From: Actinomadura graeca
Lineage (GTDB): Bacteria > Actinomycetota > Actinomycetes > Streptosporangiales > Streptosporangiaceae
Reading direction: 5' to 3'
Assembly: GCF_019175365.1 (NCBI RefSeq)
Contig: NZ_CP059572.1
Coordinates: 4,464,001-4,528,000 of the forward strand
DNA length: 64,000 bases
Below the pieces are notes generated by a model. It worked only from the letters and a program-made list of their open reading frames with translations. It had not been told where the DNA came from and did not search any database. How positions within the stretch are numbered: the stretch's first letter is position 1; every line of letters begins with the position of its first letter. Of this stretch, positions 1 to 8,768 are shown piece by piece. A program made the translations under genes and the position numbers.

Positions 1-2
1 AA

Positions 3-29
3 GGCCCTGCCGGAGAGACCGGCAGGGCC
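3..29. terminator. Rho-independent-type hairpin after the flotillin gene
   Basis: A perfect 11-bp inverted repeat (GGCCCTGCCGG / CCGGCAGGGCC) with a 5-nt AGAGA loop lies just beyond the stop of the minus-strand flotillin gene. There is no long T-run, as is usual in high-GC actinobacteria. Confidence 0.75.
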
Positions 30-50
30 CGGATGGCGTGGCAGAGGGGC

Positions 51-1406
51 TCAGTCCTTCTCGGGGGTCTCCAGGGGGACCGTGGGGAGGGAGGGGGTGG
101 ACGGGACGGAGCCGTTCCGGCCCCCGCCGTCCTGGCCGCCGCCGTTCATCCCGGCCAGCAGCTGACGGGCGACGCCGAGGCCGGCGCCGCCGAGGGTGAG
201 GGCCTTGGCGAGCATGTCCTCGACGCCCTCGGCGCCGTTCAGGACGACCATGTTGTCGACGTTGCCGAACACCCGCGCGCCGGCCTCGACGATCTCGGGC
301 CACTGCTCGGCGAGCTGCTGGGCGATGACCGCGTCGGTGTTGTGGGCGAGGGCGTCCGCGCGGGCCTTGATGGCCTCGGCCTCGGCGAGGCCCTTGCGGC
401 GGATCGCGTCGGCCTCCGCCTCACCGAGCAGGCGGGTGGCCTCGGCCTCCCGCTGCGCCCTGAGCTGGATCTCGGTGGCGGCGGCCTGGGCCTGGGCGAT
501 GCGCTGCTCGCGGTCGGCCTCGGCCAGCTTCACCTGCTCGTACGCGCGGGCGTCGGCCGGCTTGCGGACCTCGCTCTCCAGCCGCTTCTCGGTCCGCTCG
601 GCCTCCAGCTCGGCGTTGCGGGTCTCCTTGAGGATGACCTCCTGCCGGGCCTGCTGCGCGGCCTGGCTGACCTGGCCCTCGTACTCGGCCTTCTTGATCT
701 CGGTGTCCCGGATGACCGCCGCGTTCTCGCGCAGGGCCTCCTGCTCGCGCTGGGTGGCCTCCTGGTCGCGCTCGGCCTCGGCGATGCGGGCGACGGAGGC
801 GACCCGGGCGGCGTGCGGACGGCCGAGGTTGGTGATGTAGCCGGTCTCGTCGTCGATCTCCTGGATCTGGAGGGAGTCCACGACGAGGCCGAGCTTGCTC
901 ATCTCGTCGGCGGCGGAACCGCGGGTCTCGCTGGTGAGGCGCTCGCGGTTGAGGATGAGGTCCTCGACGGTGAGGCCGCCGATGATCGAGCGGAGGTGGC
1001 CGGTGAACAGCTCGTGGATCGCGCCGTCCATGGAGCCCTGCTGCTCCAGGAAGCGGCGGGCCGAGTTGGCGATCGAGACGAAGTCGTCGCCGACCTTGTA
1101 GATGACGACGCCGCGGACCTTGACCGGGATGCCCTGCTGGGTGACGCAGTTGACCTCCAGGTTGGCGGCGCGGCTGTCGAGCCGGAGCCTGCGGGCGACC
1201 TGGAAGCCGGGCAGCACCGAGGTGCCCTTGCCCGTCACGATCTTGAATCCGAGGCTGTCCACGCCGTCGATGGGCTTGGACCTCGCGCCCAGCCCGGAGA
1301 TGATCAGGGCCTCGTTGGGCTCGGCGACCCGCCAGACCATCTTGAACAGCACGACCAGCACGATGACGGCGACGACCACGGCGATCGCCGCGACGACCAC
1401 GGGCAT
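51..1406 (-). CDS. Flotillin-like SPFH/band 7 membrane protein
   Basis: This 451-aa protein begins with a single hydrophobic segment (about residues 3-25). A band-7/SPFH domain follows to roughly residue 200, then a long Ala/Glu/Arg-rich coiled coil (about 205-380) with repeated EAE, AQAQA and AEAEAIK patterns. A Gly/Asn-rich C-terminal tail ends the protein. This is the flotillin architecture, in which proteins oligomerise at the inner face of the membrane and organise microdomains. The gene upstream on the same strand encodes an NfeD-like OB-fold protein, the classical flotillin partner, and the pair probably forms an operon. Start and length are normal for the family. The family call is firm; the cellular role is inferred from homologues. 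Confidence 0.9.
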   Translation of the reverse strand: MPVVVAAIAVVVAVIVLVVLFKMVWRVAEPNEALIISGLGARSKPIDGVDSLGFKIVTGKGTSVLPGFQVARRLRLDSRAANLEVNCVTQQGIPVKVRGVVIYKVGDDFVSIANSARRFLEQQGSMDGAIHELFTGHLRSIIGGLTVEDLILNRERLTSETRGSAADEMSKLGLVVDSLQIQEIDDETGYITNLGRPHAARVASVARIAEAERDQEATQREQEALRENAAVIRDTEIKKAEYEGQVSQAAQQARQEVILKETRNAELEAERTEKRLESEVRKPADARAYEQVKLAEADREQRIAQAQAAATEIQLRAQREAEATRLLGEAEADAIRRKGLAEAEAIKARADALAHNTDAVIAQQLAEQWPEIVEAGARVFGNVDNMVVLNGAEGVEDMLAKALTLGGAGLGVARQLLAGMNGGGQDGGGRNGSVPSTPSLPTVPLETPEKD

Positions 1407-1491
1407 TCGGCCTCCTCTCCCCTCGGACGCGGATGCGCGTTTTCCACTAGACGCAGGTGAGGGCCGATCGGTTCGCTTTCGGGTGATTTTC

Positions 1492-1752
1492 CTACGCGCC
1501 GAATGCGGGGGCCACGTAGACGGTGCGGGGCGGGTGGTACTCGACCACGACGATGATCGTCCCGACGCCGATCTCGTCGCGCGGGTCGACCGGATGGGCG
1601 TAGAACGCCTCGACGCCGCCGCGGACCGCGATCATGACCTCGCCGACCAGGCCCGGGCCGATCCTGCCGGTGACCCGGCCCTCCTTGCCGATCAAGGGCA
1701 CCCCCGCTGGCTCACGTGCTCGGTCGGCGGCCACGCCGGACGCGCCGCTCAA
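1492..1752 (-). CDS. Short NfeD-like OB-fold protein
   Basis: This 86-aa protein is rich in beta strands. The segment GKEGRVTGRIGPGLVGEVMI followed by a VGTIIVVVEY strand resembles the C-terminal OB-fold of NfeD proteins. It lacks the N-terminal serine-protease and transmembrane parts of full NfeD, so it is a short soluble form. It lies 85 bp upstream of the flotillin gene on the same strand, matching the widespread NfeD-flotillin pairing, and probably assists flotillin assembly or stability. The short length makes the family call moderate; the synteny supports it. Confidence 0.7.
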   Translation of the reverse strand: MSGASGVAADRAREPAGVPLIGKEGRVTGRIGPGLVGEVMIAVRGGVEAFYAHPVDPRDEIGVGTIIVVVEYHPPRTVYVAPAFGA

Positions 1753-1792
1753 CGGAACGCTATCCGCTGGACGTGACGCGCCGCGAACGCGA

Positions 1793-2518
1793 TCAGCCGA
1801 GGATCCGCCGCGCCTGGGCCAGCGACTCGCGGGCGAGCCGCTCGGCCTCCTGGCGGGTGGCCCTCGGCCCGAAGACGCTGACCGTCCCGATGTAGCGAGT
1901 GTCCTTGAACACCACGTACCAGGTGTAGGTCCGGTCGCGTCCGGTGGTGGTCGCGACGCCGACCGAGCGGGACCCGCCGCCGATGCCGCCCTGCGGCGTC
2001 TCGACCACGCGGTGCTCGGACCACTGCCGGCCGACCTTGGTGCGGAACGTCAGGCAGCCCGGCGGGACGCGGGCGCCGACCTGCTTCTCGGCGTCGGCGG
2101 CCGACATCCCCATCAGGGTCTCGGTGACCATGTGGCCGTCGCGTCCGGTGAACGCGGCGAGCGCGGCGGGGACGTCCGCCTCCACGTTCCCGACGGGGCC
2201 GCCCGCGCCGCCCGCGCCGCCGTTCTGGCAGCGCGGCTTGTCGACGGTCATCTGGCGGCGGAGCTGCGCGAGGTCCTGGAACGCCTTGAGCGTCCCGTAC
2301 TCCCCCGAGTCGGGCTCGCCGGCGCGGGTGTAGCCGGGGGTCTCGACGAGCAGTGCCTGCTCCAGCTGGGCGGAGGTGTAGCCGCCGGTGAGGACGGTGC
2401 GGCCGGTGCCGCGGACGGGCTGGGCGCGCTCGTCGCCGCCACCGCAGCCCGCCGTGGCCGCCACCGCGACCAGGGTGACCGCCGCGGGCATCGCGACCGG
2501 GAGGAGCCTGTGGGCCAT
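1793..2518 (-). CDS. Putative secreted lipoprotein, unknown function
   Basis: I chose the ATG at 2518, giving 241 aa, because the sequence then begins with MAHRLL, a hydrophobic stretch and a lipobox (AATAGC) with the lipidated Cys near residue 25. An in-frame ATG 30 bp upstream is possible. The mature part contains a Gly/Ala-rich insert, two possible disulfide cysteines and a C-terminal strand-rich section around TYTWYVVFKDTRYIGTVSVF. No enzymatic motif was recognised. It is probably a cell-surface lipoprotein of unknown role. It ends 40 bp before the start of the NfeD-like gene and may be co-transcribed with it. Confidence 0.7.
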   Translation of the reverse strand: MAHRLLPVAMPAAVTLVAVAATAGCGGGDERAQPVRGTGRTVLTGGYTSAQLEQALLVETPGYTRAGEPDSGEYGTLKAFQDLAQLRRQMTVDKPRCQNGGAGGAGGPVGNVEADVPAALAAFTGRDGHMVTETLMGMSAADAEKQVGARVPPGCLTFRTKVGRQWSEHRVVETPQGGIGGGSRSVGVATTTGRDRTYTWYVVFKDTRYIGTVSVFGPRATRQEAERLARESLAQARRILG

Positions 2519-2671
2519 GCGGGCGACCTTACGTCGCAGACCGTGCAAGTCCCCGCAGACGACACGCCCTCAGGACGATCCGGCGCGATATTGGTCCGGT
2601 GCCCGCGTCGGGCGGCCGCGCCCGGCAGCCGTGTCCGGTGCCCGCGCGCGGTGCCCGCGGGCCGGGCGGGG

Positions 2672-3346
2672 TCAGTGCCTCTGGTCGGCGCGCTCGTTGT
2701 AGGCCCCGGCGTACTCCTGGCCGGACATCTTCTGGATCATCTGGACGATCTCGTCGGCGATGGCGCGGCGGGCCTTGGCGGGCGGCAGGTCGCGGTAGTG
2801 GGAGAAGTCCATCGGCGGGCCGATGCGCACGGTCGGGCGGGGGCCGAAGACGCGGGGCAGCGACGCGCCGATCGGCTGGATCTTCTCCGTGCCCTCCAGG
2901 GCGACGGGCAGGACGCGGGCGCCGGTCGTCAGGACGAGCCAGCCCACCCCCGTGCGGGCGCGGTAGAGCCGCCCGTCGGTGGACCGCGTCCCCTCGGGGT
3001 AGATCGCGAACGCGCCGCTGTTGTCGAGGATCTCGGCGGCCTGCTCCAGCGCGCCCATGGCGGCGCGGCGGGCGCCGCGCCGGACCGGCACGTGCCCGAG
3101 GTTGGTGAGGAACCAGCGGACGAAGCCCTTCTTCAGCCCGCCGCCCTCGAAGTAGTCGGCCTTCGCGATGTAGGTGACCGGCCGCGGGACCGCCAGCGGG
3201 ATGATGAAGCTGTCGATGAACGACAGGTGGTTGCTGGCCACGATCAGTGGCCCGTAGGAGGGCACGTTCTCGCCGCCCTCCACCCGCGGGCGGAAGAGCA
3301 GCCAGAGGATCGGACGCACCACGCGCGTCATGAACGTGTAGAACAC
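2672..3346 (-). CDS. plsC: 1-acyl-sn-glycerol-3-phosphate acyltransferase (PlsC family)
   Basis: This enzyme family transfers an acyl chain to lysophosphatidic acid, giving phosphatidic acid at the membrane. The protein shows the acyltransferase block I motif NHLSFID (HX4D), block III YPEGTRS, and a downstream VLPVALEGTEKI block. A hydrophobic N-terminal segment (RPILWLLF) would anchor it. I prefer the GTG at 3346 (224 aa) because a perfect GGGAGG lies 5 nt upstream; the open frame extends to 3406. The C-terminus is polar and helical. Actinobacteria carry several paralogues, so the exact acyl acceptor is not certain. Confidence 0.88.
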   Translation of the reverse strand: MFYTFMTRVVRPILWLLFRPRVEGGENVPSYGPLIVASNHLSFIDSFIIPLAVPRPVTYIAKADYFEGGGLKKGFVRWFLTNLGHVPVRRGARRAAMGALEQAAEILDNSGAFAIYPEGTRSTDGRLYRARTGVGWLVLTTGARVLPVALEGTEKIQPIGASLPRVFGPRPTVRIGPPMDFSHYRDLPPAKARRAIADEIVQMIQKMSGQEYAGAYNERADQRH

Positions 3347-3728
3347 CCGGCCTCCCGAATTCGGCACCGCCACTGTAACGTCTGGGCTGATCCGGGCCCT
3401 GGTCACCGCCTGCTTTTCCCCCGCCCCGGCAGGTCAAGAATGGCCTCGCCGCAGGTCACGGTGGTACCGGTGAGCTTATACTGGGCCGGGAACCCAAGGG
3501 AGGCCGTCCGACGCCATTGGACGGGCGATCCAATCGAACCGCCATTCTTACCAAGAAGTAAGTTTCTCTCCGGTAGGTTGTTGCGCCGACGTCACGGCCC
3601 GGGCACGCCCGGGCGACCTGGTCCTTTTACCTGGAAGTGCTTGGAATGCGGGCACCGGTGCGCAATCCTGAGGAGTCACCTGTGACGGGCCGGCGGCGCC
3701 CGTCCGTGTGTGGGGGCGTGAGGTGACC
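3347..3728. other. Intergenic region between plsC and the STAS gene
   Basis: About 380 bp separate divergently transcribed genes. I see no convincing coding frame. The stretch around 3540-3580 is relatively AT-rich (CCATTCTTACCAAGAAG) and is the likeliest place for promoter elements, but I cannot assign clear -35/-10 boxes. Confidence 0.4.
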
Positions 3729-4085
3729 ATGGACTTCGACATCCACCTGATGCGCGACGAACGCTGCACCCTCGTCCGCGTACAGGGAGACATCGACGTG
3801 GTGTCCCGGGCGCGCTTCGAGGAGGCGCTGTTCGACGTCGTGGACGCGGGCGGCCCGTTGGTCGTGGACATGCGGCAGGTCACGTTCTGTGACTCCACGG
3901 GGCTGAACGCCATCGTCGCCGCCAACCGGCGCGCGAACGAACGCGAGACCCAGGTGGCGCTCGTCGCGCTTCCGCCGCGCGTCATGCGCGTCTTCCGCAT
4001 CACCGGGATCGACAAGTTCATCCCGATCTACGACACGCTCCGCGAGGCGATCGGCGCCTTCCCGTCCTCCACCACGTCCGGGTGA
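3729..4085 (+). CDS. STAS-domain anti-sigma factor antagonist
   Basis: This 118-aa protein is a single STAS domain of the SpoIIAA/RsbV type. It shows VQGDIDVVSRARFEEAL early and the phosphorylation loop VTFCDSTGLNAIVAA, where the Ser in DSTGLN is the usual target of an anti-sigma kinase. In the family, the unphosphorylated form binds the kinase and frees an alternative sigma factor. No anti-sigma kinase or sigma gene is adjacent, so it is an orphan antagonist. I chose the ATG at 3729; GTG codons at 3708 and 3723 are also in frame. Confidence 0.88.
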   Translation: MDFDIHLMRDERCTLVRVQGDIDVVSRARFEEALFDVVDAGGPLVVDMRQVTFCDSTGLNAIVAANRRANERETQVALVALPPRVMRVFRITGIDKFIPIYDTLREAIGAFPSSTTSG

Positions 4086-4107
4086 TATCCGGGTGACTTC
4101 CGGGTAA
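4077..4107. repeat. Three phased TCCGGGTRA repeats
   Basis: TCCGGGTGA, TCCGGGTGA and TCCGGGTAA start at 4077, 4088 and 4099, exactly 11 bp apart. The first overlaps the stop codon of the STAS gene. The tract sits between two converging genes. Confidence 0.6.
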
Positions 4108-4145
4108 GACCCGCCCGCGTCCGGACGGCCCCGTCGAGGGGTTCG

Positions 4146-4976
4146 TCAGGTGCATCCCTCGAACTGGGGGACGCTGGTGGTCAGCTTCAGGCCGGAGCGG
4201 CCGAACCACTTGGTGAGGAGCCGCTCGGCCGTCCCGTCCTGGTACATGCGGGTGATGGCGCGGTTGACCAGCTCGCAGCCCTTCAGGTCGCCCTTCTTCA
4301 GGCCGACGCCGTACTTCTCGTCGGTGAACGGCGCGTTGATGATCTTTTCGCCGCGGCCGGTGGCGAACCCGGCCAGGATGAGGTCGTCGGTGGAGACCGC
4401 GTCCAGGCGCCCGGCCTTGAGGGCGTCCATGCAGGCGCCGTAGGTCGGCACGGCGACCGGCGCCGCGGCGATCTCGCGCTCCTCGACGACGCGCCGCCAC
4501 GAGTTCGACCCGGTCACCTGGCAGATCCGCTTGCCCTTGAGGTCGCGGACGTTCCGGATGGCGGCGTCCGCGCGGACGAGCGTGTCCTGGTGGGCGACGT
4601 AGTAGGGCCCGCCGAACGTGACCGCCGACTTGCGCTTGGCCGTGATCGAGTACGTCGCGAAGATCAGGTCGACGTGGCCCGACGCCAGCGCCGACTCCCG
4701 GACGGAGGAGTTCGTCGTGCTGAACCGGACGCGGTCCCGCGGCACGCCGAGCCGCTCCGCGACGTAGATCGCGACATCGACGTCGAAGCCCTCGTAGGAG
4801 CCGTCGGGACGGCGCATCCCGAGCCCGGGCTGATCGGCCTTCACGCCGATGACCAGCGAGTTCTTGCCCGCGATGGTGCCCGGTCCCGTTCCGTCCAGCC
4901 CGCAGGCGGACGGTCCGGCCACGGCGGCCAGCACGGCGGCCGCCGCGGCGGCGCGGGTGGCGCGGGTGGCGCGCAT
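4146..4976 (-). CDS. glnH: GlnH-like glutamate/aspartate-binding lipoprotein
   Basis: This 276-aa periplasmic-binding-protein-fold lipoprotein has a signal peptide with lipobox GPSAC. The family-3 solute-binding signature is present: GYDVDV-like YEGFDVDVAIYVAERLG, DLIFATYSITAKR and AVSTDDLILAGF. No ABC permease or ATPase is adjacent. It instead follows a four-TM receptor gene in an operon with PknG. This is the mycobacterial glnX-glnH-pknG arrangement, where GlnH binds Asp/Glu and signals through GlnX to PknG. I therefore infer a sensory role rather than uptake. It is the last gene of the minus-strand operon, starting 35 bp after the receptor stop. Confidence 0.88.
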   Translation of the reverse strand: MRATRATRAAAAAAVLAAVAGPSACGLDGTGPGTIAGKNSLVIGVKADQPGLGMRRPDGSYEGFDVDVAIYVAERLGVPRDRVRFSTTNSSVRESALASGHVDLIFATYSITAKRKSAVTFGGPYYVAHQDTLVRADAAIRNVRDLKGKRICQVTGSNSWRRVVEEREIAAAPVAVPTYGACMDALKAGRLDAVSTDDLILAGFATGRGEKIINAPFTDEKYGVGLKKGDLKGCELVNRAITRMYQDGTAERLLTKWFGRSGLKLTTSVPQFEGCT

Positions 4977-5011
4977 CGGCTCACCTCCTGTCAGCGGGGC
5001 CCCGGCCCCGG

Positions 5012-6517
5012 TCAGCGGAACTCGGCCAGGCGGGGGCGGACCCCCGCGACCACCAGCAGGACGATGACCGCGGCGGCGAGCGGCGGCAGCGCGGTCCAGC
5101 CGCGCAGCCCCCCGTCGGCGTCCGAGATCGCCGTGTTGAACGCCCGCTGGTGGCCGGCGGTCAGCGAACCCAGCGTCGCGTCATAGGCCCCGAAGTCGCG
5201 GATCGCGTTGGACGTGCGTCCCATCCGCAGGTCGACGGCCCCGGCGCGGTCCCCCTTGGCCGCCAGCGCCCGCATCCGCCGGTCGTTGCCGAGGACGACC
5301 TGGTAGGAGCGGAGCAGCCGCCGGAACGTCTCGCCGGACTCGCCGCTCGTGCTCGCCCGCGCCTCGTCCCCGAAGAAGCCGAGGAACGGGACGGGCTCGT
5401 CGCCCGGCACGAACGTGCGCACGGTCTCGTCCACTCCGGCGTAGTAGCTCTCCAGGTTCACCGGCTTGGAGCCGAGGTCGGGGGAGAGGACGGCGAGCGA
5501 CTTGTCCAGGTAGGTCTGCTCGTAGGTGTCGGCGCGTCCGGGGTCGAGCAGGTAGCGGTTCTCGTCGGCGAAGGCGCTGTGGCTGATCGCGCGGGCCCGC
5601 GAGAGCGCGAGGACCGACTCGAAGCCGTCCTGCTTGGCCGTCCTGATGTGCCCGGCCTGCGCCGACAGCAGCCCGGTCGCGACGGCGGCGAGCGCGACCG
5701 CGGCGAGCGTGGCCAGCGCCAGCGCCGGGTTCACGACCCGGCGGAACGTCCGCGCGAGGTGGACCTGCGCGGCGAGCAGCAGCGCGAGGAGGACCGCGCC
5801 GGTCACCACGACCCACGCGCGCCCCGCCAGCACCGCCGAGCGCTTCGTCTCGTACGCCTGCCGGACGTTCGCGCCGCTGTCGAGCGTGATGTTGTACGCC
5901 TTCGGCAGGATCTCCAGCTTCATCAGGTCGGTCGCCTGCCGGTAGGCGTCGACGACCCGCTGCGGCAGTTCGCCCGGCGCGTGGTCCGCCTGCCGGTCGA
6001 GGAGCATGGCCTCGCCGACGAGCCTCTCGTACCGCCCGAGGCCCTGGAGCACCTCCTGGACGGTCAGCTCCAGGTCCGCGTCGCGCCCGGCGAGCTGCGC
6101 GGCCCGCACGGCGGCCCTGTCGGCCTCCGCGCGGCGCTTGTCGTAGACGCGGAGGGACTCGTCATAGCCGACGCCGAGGCCGTGCTCGCGTCCGATCAGC
6201 AGGATGTTGGAGACCTGCGCGTCCATGTCGCTGAGCGCGAAGTACAGCGCGCTGGTGGCGACGACCTGCGGGCCCGCGTCGTGCCCGATCGTCTGGACGG
6301 AGTCGCGCGCGTTCCCGACGGCGACGGTGACGACGCCGAGCAGCGCCGCGACGGCGACCAGGATCAGCACCGCGTAGGCGCGGATCCGCCCGGGGACGGT
6401 GCTCAGCCATCGTCCCCGGACGAAGGTCAGCAGGCGGCCTCGGCGCGGCTCCGGGCCGGCGGGTGTCTCCGGCGGGCGGCTCCCGGACGTCTCCGCCCGC
6501 GGAGAAGTCGTCGTCAT
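5012..6517 (-). CDS. glnX: GlnX-like four-TM receptor protein
   Basis: This 501-aa membrane protein has an N-terminal cytoplasmic tail (about 40 aa) and TM1 (about 44-66). A helical extracytoplasmic domain to about residue 205 follows, then two central TM segments (about 208-262), a second extracytoplasmic helical domain, and a final TM near the C-terminus (about 475-495). This duplicated receptor layout, without any kinase or HAMP output domain, matches mycobacterial GlnX. The ATG at 6517 overlaps the stop of the upstream FHA gene by 4 bp. The frame is open further upstream but is a shadow of the FHA gene. The partner GlnH follows immediately, so this is probably the membrane relay between GlnH and PknG. 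Confidence 0.82.
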   Translation of the reverse strand: MTTTSPRAETSGSRPPETPAGPEPRRGRLLTFVRGRWLSTVPGRIRAYAVLILVAVAALLGVVTVAVGNARDSVQTIGHDAGPQVVATSALYFALSDMDAQVSNILLIGREHGLGVGYDESLRVYDKRRAEADRAAVRAAQLAGRDADLELTVQEVLQGLGRYERLVGEAMLLDRQADHAPGELPQRVVDAYRQATDLMKLEILPKAYNITLDSGANVRQAYETKRSAVLAGRAWVVVTGAVLLALLLAAQVHLARTFRRVVNPALALATLAAVALAAVATGLLSAQAGHIRTAKQDGFESVLALSRARAISHSAFADENRYLLDPGRADTYEQTYLDKSLAVLSPDLGSKPVNLESYYAGVDETVRTFVPGDEPVPFLGFFGDEARASTSGESGETFRRLLRSYQVVLGNDRRMRALAAKGDRAGAVDLRMGRTSNAIRDFGAYDATLGSLTAGHQRAFNTAISDADGGLRGWTALPPLAAAVIVLLVVAGVRPRLAEFR

Positions 6518-7347
6518 GGCGGGTCCCCTCCCAGGGACAGCGTGATGGTCGTCCAGGCGCCGACATGGATGCGGTCTCCGTCGCCCACCGGAAGCGGCAC
6601 GTTCACCGGGATCGGCTCCTGTCCGCCGTTCACCGTCGTCCCGTTGGTGGAGCCGGGATCGACCAGCGTCCACGTGCCGTCCGGCTGGGCGAGGAGGACC
6701 GCGTGCAGGTGGGAGACGCCCGGGTCCTCCGGGGGCGTGCTGAGGTCGATCTCCGGGAGGATCGCCCGGGACGTGCTGCGCCGCCCGATCCTCACCTGGC
6801 CGCCGGTCAGCGCTACGCGGCGCTCCGGGCAGTACGGGGGGAACGTCAGCGTCGTGGAGTCGGGTCCCTCCAGGGCGATCACCGAGTTGTAGTAGTCGCG
6901 GTCGGCCCTGATCAGCGCCGTCCAGCAGCAGCGCGTGCCGGTCCCCTCCGGCGGGGCGCCGGCCCTCGGCGCCGGGACGTCCCCCCGCGCCTCGCCGCCG
7001 GACGCTCCGGGCGCTCGTCCGGCGTCCCGGGCCCGGGACGCCTGGACGCTCGACAGCGCGGCCGTGTGCGCGGCCCCCGCCTCGAAGTCGTGCCCGTCCA
7101 CCTCGCAGAACCGGCCGGAGCGGGGCGAGCCGCAGCGCGGGCACACGCCACGCGCGGGAGCCGCCTGCCCAGGCCGCGACGCGGACGGCGGAGACGACGG
7201 GGAGGGCGGAGACGACGGAGACGGCGCGGAGGGACGGCGCGGGCCCTCATCGGTGAACTCGGCGCGCGGCGCCCCCTCCATGAGATCGCCGCACACGTCG
7301 CAATAGTCGGCGGAGCCGGACGCGTGGCCGCTCGGGCAGACCGGCAT
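6514..7347 (-). CDS. Zinc-ribbon plus FHA-domain protein
   Basis: This 277-aa protein starts with two zinc-ribbon-like pairs: CPSGH/YCDVCG near residues 4-21, and CPRCGSPRSGRFC near residues 69-81. A Ser/Pro/Ala linker follows, then a C-terminal FHA domain. The FHA signatures are RIGRRS, the SHLHAVL segment and DPGSTNGTTVNG. FHA domains bind phosphothreonine. In the mycobacterial PknG pathway the FHA protein GarA is the kinase target that controls 2-oxoglutarate metabolism, and this gene occupies a position suited to an analogous role. It lies between the VWA and GlnX-like genes with 4-bp overlap or near-overlap. No N-terminal phosphosite motif like that of GarA was recognised. Confidence 0.85.
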   Translation of the reverse strand: MPVCPSGHASGSADYCDVCGDLMEGAPRAEFTDEGPRRPSAPSPSSPPSPSSPPSASRPGQAAPARGVCPRCGSPRSGRFCEVDGHDFEAGAAHTAALSSVQASRARDAGRAPGASGGEARGDVPAPRAGAPPEGTGTRCCWTALIRADRDYYNSVIALEGPDSTTLTFPPYCPERRVALTGGQVRIGRRSTSRAILPEIDLSTPPEDPGVSHLHAVLLAQPDGTWTLVDPGSTNGTTVNGGQEPIPVNVPLPVGDGDRIHVGAWTTITLSLGGDPP

Positions 7348-7351
7348 GGCC

Positions 7352-8704
7352 TCAGCTCCCGTCCCCCGCCGGGGGCGTCTCGCCCTGGCGGGTCCGCACC
7401 GTCCGCACCGACCGCGTGTCCAATGACATCTCGTCGGCCTTGGACACGTCGCGTTTCAGCCGGACGGTGCCCGTCTCCCGGTCGACGACGTCCACGACGC
7501 GATCCAGGAGCCCGGCGATCTGCTCGTTCCCGACCCGCTGGGCGAGCACGACGGCGCGGCCGAGCCGCGCGGTCGCGGTGTCCTCGTCGCCCTCCCGCCG
7601 CGCCTCCAGGCCCTCCTGGATCGCCGAGGCCAGCTCGGACTGCCCGGTGTGGTGGGCGACGCGGTTGTTGATGCGCGTGGACTTGGCCTCGTCGTCGGTC
7701 CACTCGGCGAGGATGTTGGCGGACGCGAGGACCCGCTCGGCCCTCCCGCCCCTGCCCGGGACGACGAGCTTCACCCACGCGGCCCGCATCTGCCGGCCGA
7801 CGTCGCCGGGCGTCACCTCCACGCTCAGGTGGTACTCGCGCTGCTCGGCGCCCCACGCGCCGAGCGGGTAGTCGCCGGTCTGCGCCCCCGACGCGGCGCG
7901 GTGCCCGGTGAGGTCCTCCACGGTGGGCACCATCTGCTTGAGGAACCGCAGCTCGGCCTGCTGCGGCGTCCACACGCGCAGCGTCACGTCCGCGACCTCC
8001 TTGCCCATCGCGGCCTGCGTGATCCGCAGGAAGTCGGCCTCCAGGTCCGCGGGGTCGGGGACGTCGAGGAAGCCGCCGAGCAGCGCCGAGCTGATCTTCC
8101 GCAGCTCCGCGACGTCCCAGTCGGTGCCGACGCCGCGCGCGTCGCAGAGGAACGCGCCCGCGCACTGCCGCAGCGCCGCGTCCAGCTCCTCGGGGGTCTC
8201 GTGCTGGTTCTTGCCGTCGGTGAGCAGGATCGCGTGCCGGACGGCGTCGCGGTGCTCGGCGAACAGCCGGTCCGCGAGCCGCAGCCACGACCCGATCGCC
8301 GTGCCGCCCGCCGCGTCCAGCCGCCCGATGGCGTTGGCGGCGCTGCGGCGCGTCTTGTCGCCGGCCCGCACCAGCCGCTCGCCCTGCGGGTAGATCATCC
8401 GCGGCTGGTTCGCGCCGCCGACCACGGCGAAGTGCACGCCGTCGCGCAGGACGTCCACGGCGGCGCGCGCCGCGCGCTTGGCGGCGGCCATCTTCCCGCT
8501 GTAGGACATCGATCCCGAGGTGTCGATGATGATGATCTCGGCGGCGTCCGTCGCGCGCGCCGGGTCCGGCGCCGCGCCGGGGGCCGCGTCCGCCCCGGCC
8601 GACGAGCGTGCCTCCACGGAGACGATCGCGTGCATCTCCCGGGCGCCCGCCGGCAGGTAGGGGTTCTGATCGACCCGGATCGTGAACTCGGGAAGGTCGC
8701 TCAT
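7352..8704 (-). CDS. von Willebrand factor A domain protein
   Basis: This 450-aa protein starts at the ATG at 8704; the upstream extension is a shadow of pknG. The VWA domain begins near residue 55 with IIIIDTSGSMSYSG, a complete MIDAS motif (DxSxS), and has a second metal-ligand region LLTDGKNQHETPEELD. The C-terminal half is beta-rich, then helical. VWA proteins mediate metal-dependent protein contacts. Here it sits between pknG and the FHA gene in one operon, so it may be a scaffold or substrate of the kinase module. No signal peptide or TM segment is visible, suggesting a cytoplasmic location. It overlaps none of its neighbours but is tightly spaced. Confidence 0.85.
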   Translation of the reverse strand: MSDLPEFTIRVDQNPYLPAGAREMHAIVSVEARSSAGADAAPGAAPDPARATDAAEIIIIDTSGSMSYSGKMAAAKRAARAAVDVLRDGVHFAVVGGANQPRMIYPQGERLVRAGDKTRRSAANAIGRLDAAGGTAIGSWLRLADRLFAEHRDAVRHAILLTDGKNQHETPEELDAALRQCAGAFLCDARGVGTDWDVAELRKISSALLGGFLDVPDPADLEADFLRITQAAMGKEVADVTLRVWTPQQAELRFLKQMVPTVEDLTGHRAASGAQTGDYPLGAWGAEQREYHLSVEVTPGDVGRQMRAAWVKLVVPGRGGRAERVLASANILAEWTDDEAKSTRINNRVAHHTGQSELASAIQEGLEARREGDEDTATARLGRAVVLAQRVGNEQIAGLLDRVVDVVDRETGTVRLKRDVSKADEMSLDTRSVRTVRTRQGETPPAGDGS

Positions 8705-8768
8705 GGGCCGTGCTCCCTGGTGTGGTCGGGCGGCTGCGTTCGCGGCGGCTGCGTGGGGGGTCGCGGGA

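Noticed and set aside
33..1460. Long plus-strand open frame over the flotillin gene
   Set aside because: It is the antisense shadow of the flotillin gene, caused by high GC; Leu/Gly/Asp-rich translation without motifs.
1634..3685. 683-aa plus-strand frame
   Set aside because: It spans three minus-strand genes with clear motifs and is a shadow frame with Arg/Ala/Gly bias.
6518..7144. N-terminal extension of the GlnX-like gene
   Set aside because: The extension lies inside the FHA gene in another frame; the ATG at 6517 with a 4-bp overlap is the natural start.
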